The position numbers were made by a program, and so were the translations under genes. 64,000 nt of DNA, from NCBI GenBank assembly GCA_019749945.1, contig JAIEPF010000021.1:62001-126000 (forward strand), written 5' to 3'. Of the stretch, positions 59,732-64,000 are shown in pieces. This DNA comes from Burkholderiales bacterium (GTDB lineage Bacteria > Pseudomonadota > Gammaproteobacteria > Burkholderiales > SG8-41). The notes beneath the pieces were generated by a model, which saw nothing but the letters and a program-made list of their open reading frames with translations, was not told where the DNA came from and made no database searches. How positions within the stretch are numbered: position 1 is the stretch's first letter; every line of letters begins with the position of its first letter.

Positions 59732-60606
59732 TTTGCGGATCCTTTTTCGGGACTATGGGGCAGTGAGTAAAGGCGGCCGTCAGAATGTCTGATCACGATG
59801 CGCCCCGCCTTTTCTGCCAGCAAGGTGCCGGTTATTGTGGACGGAAAGGTTCCCGGGCTTCTCGATATTGAGACGGGCTTTTGCGTTGATGGCAGGTTTT
59901 TGTCGATGCCTTCAGTCACTGGGTACTTCAGGTCCAGATCAAGCATCATGGCTATCTCCTTCGCACCTTCTTCAATAGCCATGCGATATGGTTTTCCCGA
60001 GTCCTGTGCCCAAGCGTTTATCGGGTTGGAAGTGGTTGGATTCGATTCGTAACGGAAAATATTCGAGTACGCCGGTAGTTCCTGCCCTCCAATCCAAAAA
60101 TCTATTGTTGTAACTATCGCAAGTTGTTTGAAGTCCTGCGTTAAGGAATACGTTGTCATTACATGCAGGAACCCGCGACCCTGTGCCAGCTTGGCCAGCC
60201 TTTCGGTTCGCTCACGATGACTGACCACTCTCGGCGTGGGGCGGACCTCGGCTAGTTTTCCGAACGGCGAATTCTTGATTCCCGGGAGCACAGTATTCCA
60301 AAAAATATTCCGGAAATCCACATCGTCGATTGCGGCGTACAGAGGGGCGATTGTGTGCTGAATTTGTTCTTGACGGCCTTTTGAAATGTGCGAATCAATC
60401 AATGCCATCAATAATCCACCGCCCGCAGCCGCGGCCACTCCCGGATCCTGAGCTACGACGATGACTTCATCCTGCGGTATGGAGGCAAATACTTCTATGT
60501 CGCTGACTTTTTCGTTGATCTTCGGATCAAGTGCGATGTATTTCGGAACATAAACGCAGCCGGTCAATTGCAAAATTGTAAACAGCAGCAAAAACGTCCT
60601 GAACAT
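59728..60606 (-). CDS. lipoprotein of unknown function, island gene B
   Basis: A 292-residue protein. Start ATG 60606 gives MFRTFLLLFTILQLTGCVYV, a lipoprotein signal with LTGC, so it should be anchored to the outer or inner membrane. Regions of note: 'AAGGGLLMALIDSHI' (a GxxxG-like hydrophobic stretch) and 'KLAQGRGFLHVMTTYSLTQD'. The function cannot be named. It forms a translationally coupled pair with the downstream secreted protein. Confidence 0.6.
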   Translation of the reverse strand: MFRTFLLLFTILQLTGCVYVPKYIALDPKINEKVSDIEVFASIPQDEVIVVAQDPGVAAAAGGGLLMALIDSHISKGRQEQIQHTIAPLYAAIDDVDFRNIFWNTVLPGIKNSPFGKLAEVRPTPRVVSHRERTERLAKLAQGRGFLHVMTTYSLTQDFKQLAIVTTIDFWIGGQELPAYSNIFRYESNPTTSNPINAWAQDSGKPYRMAIEEGAKEIAMMLDLDLKYPVTEGIDKNLPSTQKPVSISRSPGTFPSTITGTLLAEKAGRIVIRHSDGRLYSLPHSPEKGSAK

Positions 60607-60737
60607 GAATTCCCCTTTTGATGTAGGCGTGAAGCGGTGCAGACACAACCCTGATTTTTAAGGCGAGTTACCTAGTTTTTCTTTTTCGTGTCGCAAAAAA
60701 TCATGCCGTAAAATAAGAATCAAGGCAATTTTTTCAT

Positions 60738-60992
60738 GCTGGAAAATGCCCTGCTCGAATTCGCCGGTTGCGTGCTGGTGATCTCGCACGATCGCTGGTT
60801 CCTCGATCGCATTGCCACGCACATCCTCGCCTTCGAAGGCGATTCGCAGGCGGTGTTTTTCTCCGGCAACTACCAGGAATACGAAGCCGACAAACGCAAG
60901 CGCCTGGGTGAAGAGGGCGCCAAGCCGAAGCGCCTGCGGTTCAAGCCCCTGAAGAGTTGAATGTCAATAAGTATTTGATTATATTGATATTT
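60738..60992 (+). pseudogene. ettA 3'-end fragment, copy 3, with AT-rich flank
   Basis: The final 74 codons of ettA recur from about 60738 to the stop at 60960 (fragment 'ENALLEFAGCVLVISHDRWF' onward, ending PLKS instead of PLKG). Similarity continues for about 30 bases into the flank (CAATAAGTATTTGATT). An ATG at 60736 is incidental. As this copy has the flank of the intact gene, it may be the original ettA end displaced by an insertion. Confidence 0.85.
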
Positions 60993-61035
60993 TAACGGAG
61001 TCTATGGCGGGGCGCCCGCCAAGCCATACCGGTAA

Positions 61036-62484
61036 TCAGGCCGCGCGTACGAGGTTGCGCCCGGCGTTCTTGGCCGCGTACAGCGCCCGGTCGGCGCGCG
61101 CGATCAGCTGATCCTGGGTTTCGTTTTCGCTGTGCAGAGCGATGCCGAGGCTGATGGTCACGGCGATGGTTTCACCCTTGTACTGGTATCCGCCGGAGGC
61201 GACGGCGCTGCGGATTTTTTCGGCCAGCTGGCGGCCTTCGATTTCGGTGATGTTTTTGACCACGACCAGGAATTCCTCACCGCCCCAGCGACAAACGATG
61301 TCCGCCTTGCGCAGCGTTTTTTTGATGGTCTCTGCAACCTGCCGTATCACGCTGTCCCCGGCCAAATGTCCCAGGCGGTCATTGATGGCCTTGAAATTGT
61401 CGATGTCGATCAGGATGGCGAGCAGTCGATTGCGCGACCGTGTCTGCTCACTGATGGCTTGCTGCACGAGCAGGTCGAAGGCCTGGCGGTTTGCAAGGCC
61501 GGTCAGCTTGTCCGTGGTCGCCATTTTTTCCAGCCGGCGCTGATAGCGGTTGATGGTCAGGCTGGTTGCGAAGAGCACGAAAACGGTGATCAGGAAGCAG
61601 ATCGCCAGATTGAGGTAAAGCGAGTTGCGGATGCCTTCGAGGGCACTGTTCTCCGCGCGCTCGACGAACAGATACCAGTCGAGTTCGGGGATGAAGCGTA
61701 CGTTGAGCAGGTAGTCGAGTCCGCCGCTGCGATACTGGAAGTTCCCGGTGCCGGCATCGAGGATGCGCGGTGCGATGGCGCCCAGGCCCTCCATCGTGAG
61801 GATGCTGGTTCCGGGCGCGACCGTGTTGTTGCCGAACAGCGCGAGCCTGCCCTTTTTGTCGACGAAATAGATGTTGCGCTGGTAACGCTTCTGGTAATCG
61901 GCGATCAGTTTGCGCACCGCGTCCACGGTGAGCCCGACCCCCGCCGCGCCGATGTAGTTGCCGGCATAATCGAACACGCGGTAGTTGATGAAAATCGTCA
62001 GCGTGTCCTTGTTGGCCAGATCGGGATCCATGTTGATTTCATAGGGAGCCGCCATCTTGCGCACGCGGAAATACCAGGCATCCCGCGGTTCGTCCTCGCG
62101 CACCTGTTTCAGCACGCCTTCGGTCTGGTAATAGATGCGGGTTTTTTCGGAAATGAAAAAACTGGTGAATGCGCCGTAACGGTCCTTGATTTCGCGCAGG
62201 TAACGGGTCATCTTGGCCACGTCATTCTCGCCGCTGATCACCCAGTCGCGCAGGAAAGTGTCGCTGGCCATCATCGATGAAATGACCGTGGGAAGGATCA
62301 GGTCCTTCTGGATTTCGGTGTAGATGTTGTCCGAGGTCAGCGGCAACTCGCTGGCAACGATGGACTCGCGGATCGCGGCCTTGGACACGTAATAATTGAC
62401 CAGTGTGGTGGTCGCGAAGCCGACACTCAGCAGCAACCACAGCGTGATGATCAGTTTGCGCTTGTCATGAATCATCAATTTCAA
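61036..62484 (-). CDS. Cache-sensor diguanylate cyclase
   Basis: A 482-residue membrane protein. A transmembrane helix at about 10-28, a periplasmic sensor region of about 250 residues of the dCache type ('YRVFDYAGNYIGAAGVGLTV'), a second helix at about 289-310, then a GGDEF domain with GGEEF (401-405) and an I-site RKAD (392-395). It would make cyclic di-GMP in response to a periplasmic ligand, perhaps one of the acids bound by the Bug proteins. It ends just inside the flank of ettA copy 3. Confidence 0.92.
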   Translation of the reverse strand: MKLMIHDKRKLIITLWLLLSVGFATTTLVNYYVSKAAIRESIVASELPLTSDNIYTEIQKDLILPTVISSMMASDTFLRDWVISGENDVAKMTRYLREIKDRYGAFTSFFISEKTRIYYQTEGVLKQVREDEPRDAWYFRVRKMAAPYEINMDPDLANKDTLTIFINYRVFDYAGNYIGAAGVGLTVDAVRKLIADYQKRYQRNIYFVDKKGRLALFGNNTVAPGTSILTMEGLGAIAPRILDAGTGNFQYRSGGLDYLLNVRFIPELDWYLFVERAENSALEGIRNSLYLNLAICFLITVFVLFATSLTINRYQRRLEKMATTDKLTGLANRQAFDLLVQQAISEQTRSRNRLLAILIDIDNFKAINDRLGHLAGDSVIRQVAETIKKTLRKADIVCRWGGEEFLVVVKNITEIEGRQLAEKIRSAVASGGYQYKGETIAVTISLGIALHSENETQDQLIARADRALYAAKNAGRNLVRAA

Positions 62485-62512
62485 GGCGGGCTCTCTGCGG
62501 AAACTTGCTGGA

Positions 62513-63271
62513 TCAGCCCCGGCCGGCGTAGGGCATGTTGGTCGCCATCACCATCAGGTGGTAGATGTTCACCCCCGGCGGCTGGCTGGCCATGAACAGC
62601 ACGGAACGGGCGACATCCCGGACGTCGATCATCGGTTCGGCCTTGACCGTGCCATCGGCCTGCTTGACGCCCTTGGCCATGCGCGCCGCGAGTTCGGTCA
62701 TCGCATTGCCGACGTCGACCTGGCCGCAGGCGATGCCGTACTTGCGGCCGTCGAGGGACATGGTGCGGGTGAGGCCGGAAACGCCGTGTTTGGATGCCGT
62801 GTAGGGGGCAGAGTCCGGACGTGGCGCGTGTGCCGAAATCGATCCGTTGTTGATGATGCGTCCGCCCTGCGGCGTCTGTTCCTTCATCACGCGGAAGGCG
62901 GCCTGAGCGCAGAGGAATGATCCGCTGAGATTGGTATCGACCACCGCTTTCCATTTTTCGTACGGCAGATCCTCGAAAGGCACGCCCGGCGCATTCAGTC
63001 CGGCGTTGTTGAACAGCACGTCGATGCGACCATAACGTTTTTTTACGGCATCGAACAACGCGGCCACTGACTGCGGATCGGATACGTCGGTCGGCACCGC
63101 CATGCCGCGCGCGGCGTCCGGCCCGGCTTCGGCGAGGGCTTCCTCCAGCACATTCTGCCGGCGGCCGACCAGCGCCACATTCCAGCCGTCCTTCAAAAAG
63201 GCCAGTGCGGTGGCTTTGCCGATGCCGCTGCCGGCGCCGGTGATGACTGCGGTTCGGGTATTTGTGCTCAT
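62513..63271 (-). CDS. short-chain dehydrogenase/reductase
   Basis: A 252-residue SDR with complete motifs: TGAGSGIG (11-18), 'NNAG', Ser in '[10 protein letters not shown]', and the Tyr-Lys pair of 'YTASKHG'. The sequence after the active site, '[17 protein letters not shown]', is unusual in having Gln-Val-Asp where most have Asn-Pro-Gly. GGAG precedes ATG. Its role and substrate are unknown; it lies between the diguanylate cyclase and glnS in the same direction. Confidence 0.88.
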   Translation of the reverse strand: MSTNTRTAVITGAGSGIGKATALAFLKDGWNVALVGRRQNVLEEALAEAGPDAARGMAVPTDVSDPQSVAALFDAVKKRYGRIDVLFNNAGLNAPGVPFEDLPYEKWKAVVDTNLSGSFLCAQAAFRVMKEQTPQGGRIINNGSISAHAPRPDSAPYTASKHGVSGLTRTMSLDGRKYGIACGQVDVGNAMTELAARMAKGVKQADGTVKAEPMIDVRDVARSVLFMASQPPGVNIYHLMVMATNMPYAGRG

Positions 63272-63296
63272 GCCGGAACTCCTCCGATGAAATTTG

Positions 63297-64000
63297 CTAT
63301 TTGACCCATGAATCGCGCAGCGTCACTGTGCGATTGAATACCGGCGCGCCGGGCCGGCTGTCCCGATGATCGGCGATGAAATAACCGTGGCGCTCGAACT
63401 GGTAGCGTGCATCCGGAGCCGCGCTGCCCAGCGCGGATTCCAGTTGTGCGGTGATGGCGCGGCAGGCGTCTGGATTGAGGTCGAGCAGGAAGTCGCGGTC
63501 GCCGGCGCCGGGATGTGCTGCGCGGAACAGGCGGTCGTAGAGCCGGACTTCGGCGGGGCGGGCATGCGCGGTGCTGATCCAGTGGATGTTGCCTTTGACT
63601 TTCACCGTTTCCGCACCCGGTGTACCCGATTTGGTCTCGGGCAGATATTCGCAATGGACAGCGGTGATGTTGCCCGCGGTGTCCTTGTCACAGCCGGTGC
63701 ATTTGACGACATAACCATATCGGAGGCGCACGCTGTTGCCCGGGAACAGGCGGAAAAATCCCTTGGGCGGGGTCTCGGCGAAATCCTCGCGTTCGATCCA
63801 CAGTTCGCGCGTCAACGGCAGCACACGTTTGCCCAGTTCCGGTTTTTGCGGATGGTTGGGCGCAAAACAGTCTTCCTGTTGCCCTTCGGGGTAATTGTCG
63901 ATGATCAGTTTCACCGGATCGAGTACGGCGATGCGGCGTTCGGCGACTTCATTCAGGTGTTCGCGCATGCAGTTTTCGAGCACCGAATAATCGATCCACG
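63297..64000 (-). CDS. glnS: glutaminyl-tRNA synthetase, C-terminal part
   Basis: The window ends inside this gene; 234 codons are visible. '[19 protein letters not shown]' and '[20 protein letters not shown]' begin the anticodon-binding beta-barrels, and '[20 protein letters not shown]' with '[11 protein letters not shown]' and 'GYFIADH' near the end match proteobacterial GlnRS. The catalytic domain with the HIGH and KMSKS-like motifs lies beyond position 64000. Confidence 0.95.
   Translation of the reverse strand, partial: WIDYSVLENCMREHLNEVAERRIAVLDPVKLIIDNYPEGQQEDCFAPNHPQKPELGKRVLPLTRELWIEREDFAETPPKGFFRLFPGNSVRLRYGYVVKCTGCDKDTAGNITAVHCEYLPETKSGTPGAETVKVKGNIHWISTAHARPAEVRLYDRLFRAAHPGAGDRDFLLDLNPDACRAITAQLESALGSAAPDARYQFERHGYFIADHRDSRPGAPVFNRTVTLRDSWVK

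Noticed and set aside
60736-60960. A small functional gene of 74 codons starting at ATG 60736.
   Set aside because: It is the end of ettA without any complete domain, and the ATG is formed at the repeat junction.
1-64000. CRISPR array, tRNA or rRNA genes, integrase or transposase.
   Set aside because: No regularly spaced repeats, no cloverleaf or rRNA segments and no recombinase motifs were seen; the repeats at ettA and FAH are gene fragments.

Overview
The window (64 kb, mostly GC-rich, all genes bacterial) looks like chromosome from a betaproteobacterium, most likely a Burkholderiales member. The reasons are codon use, a proteobacterial glutaminyl-tRNA synthetase, EttA, GcvA- and CysB-like LysR regulators, DUF2917, and above all ten Bug/TctC-type periplasmic binding proteins in 64 kb. 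No rRNA, tRNA, CRISPR array, integrase or transposase was seen.

Layout. 0-8 kb: an alcohol dehydrogenase tail, then two Bug-led catabolic clusters (MmgE/PrpD and an alpha/beta hydrolase-like protein; SDR, TauD-type dioxygenase and an enolase-superfamily enzyme). 8-13 kb: two LysR regulators, DUF2917, cupin, enoyl-CoA hydratase, DinB-fold protein and a Bug protein. 13-16 kb: a methyltransferase and a PAS-GGDEF protein. 16-20 kb: an accessory pocket with toxin-antitoxin remnants, an AT-rich OLD-type ATPase/TOPRIM gene, a duplicated gene 5' end and an intact HigBA-like pair. 20-28 kb: FAH-family enzyme, Bug proteins, amidase, then a beta-propeller-like protein, a fused UGSC selenoprotein, a CinA-like protein and an EamA transporter. 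29-38 kb: a possible pyrone-dicarboxylate-type pathway (amidohydrolase, Bug, RraA, aldehyde dehydrogenase) and a GntR-controlled Bug/enolase/TauD group. 38-45 kb: methyltransferase, binding protein, DNA polymerase IV, MmgE/PrpD and a four-module rhodanese. 45-50 kb: an IclR-controlled Bug/HMG-CoA-lyase-like/CoA-transferase cluster. 50-61 kb: ettA, then an island bracketed by repeats of the ettA 3' end that holds a second, split UGSC selenoprotein operon, a LysR regulator, TauD, MmgE/PrpD and two envelope proteins. 61-64 kb: a Cache-GGDEF protein, an SDR and glnS (partial).

The most interesting content is the pair of UGSC loci. At 25705 and at 51866 (minus strand) a TGA interrupts an otherwise continuous reading frame, and in both it is the first codon of a Sec-Gly-Ser-Cys motif followed by a hairpin with a G in the apical loop 18-22 nt downstream, as expected of a bacterial SECIS. 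One locus encodes a fusion of the UGSC domain to a second 'SDGLP...VMAGC' domain. The other encodes the UGSC domain alone in one operon with two free-standing paralogues of the second domain and a Bug protein. This suggests a selenocysteine-dependent two-component catabolic enzyme fed by a Bug-type binding protein. Its substrate and reaction cannot be read from the sequence.
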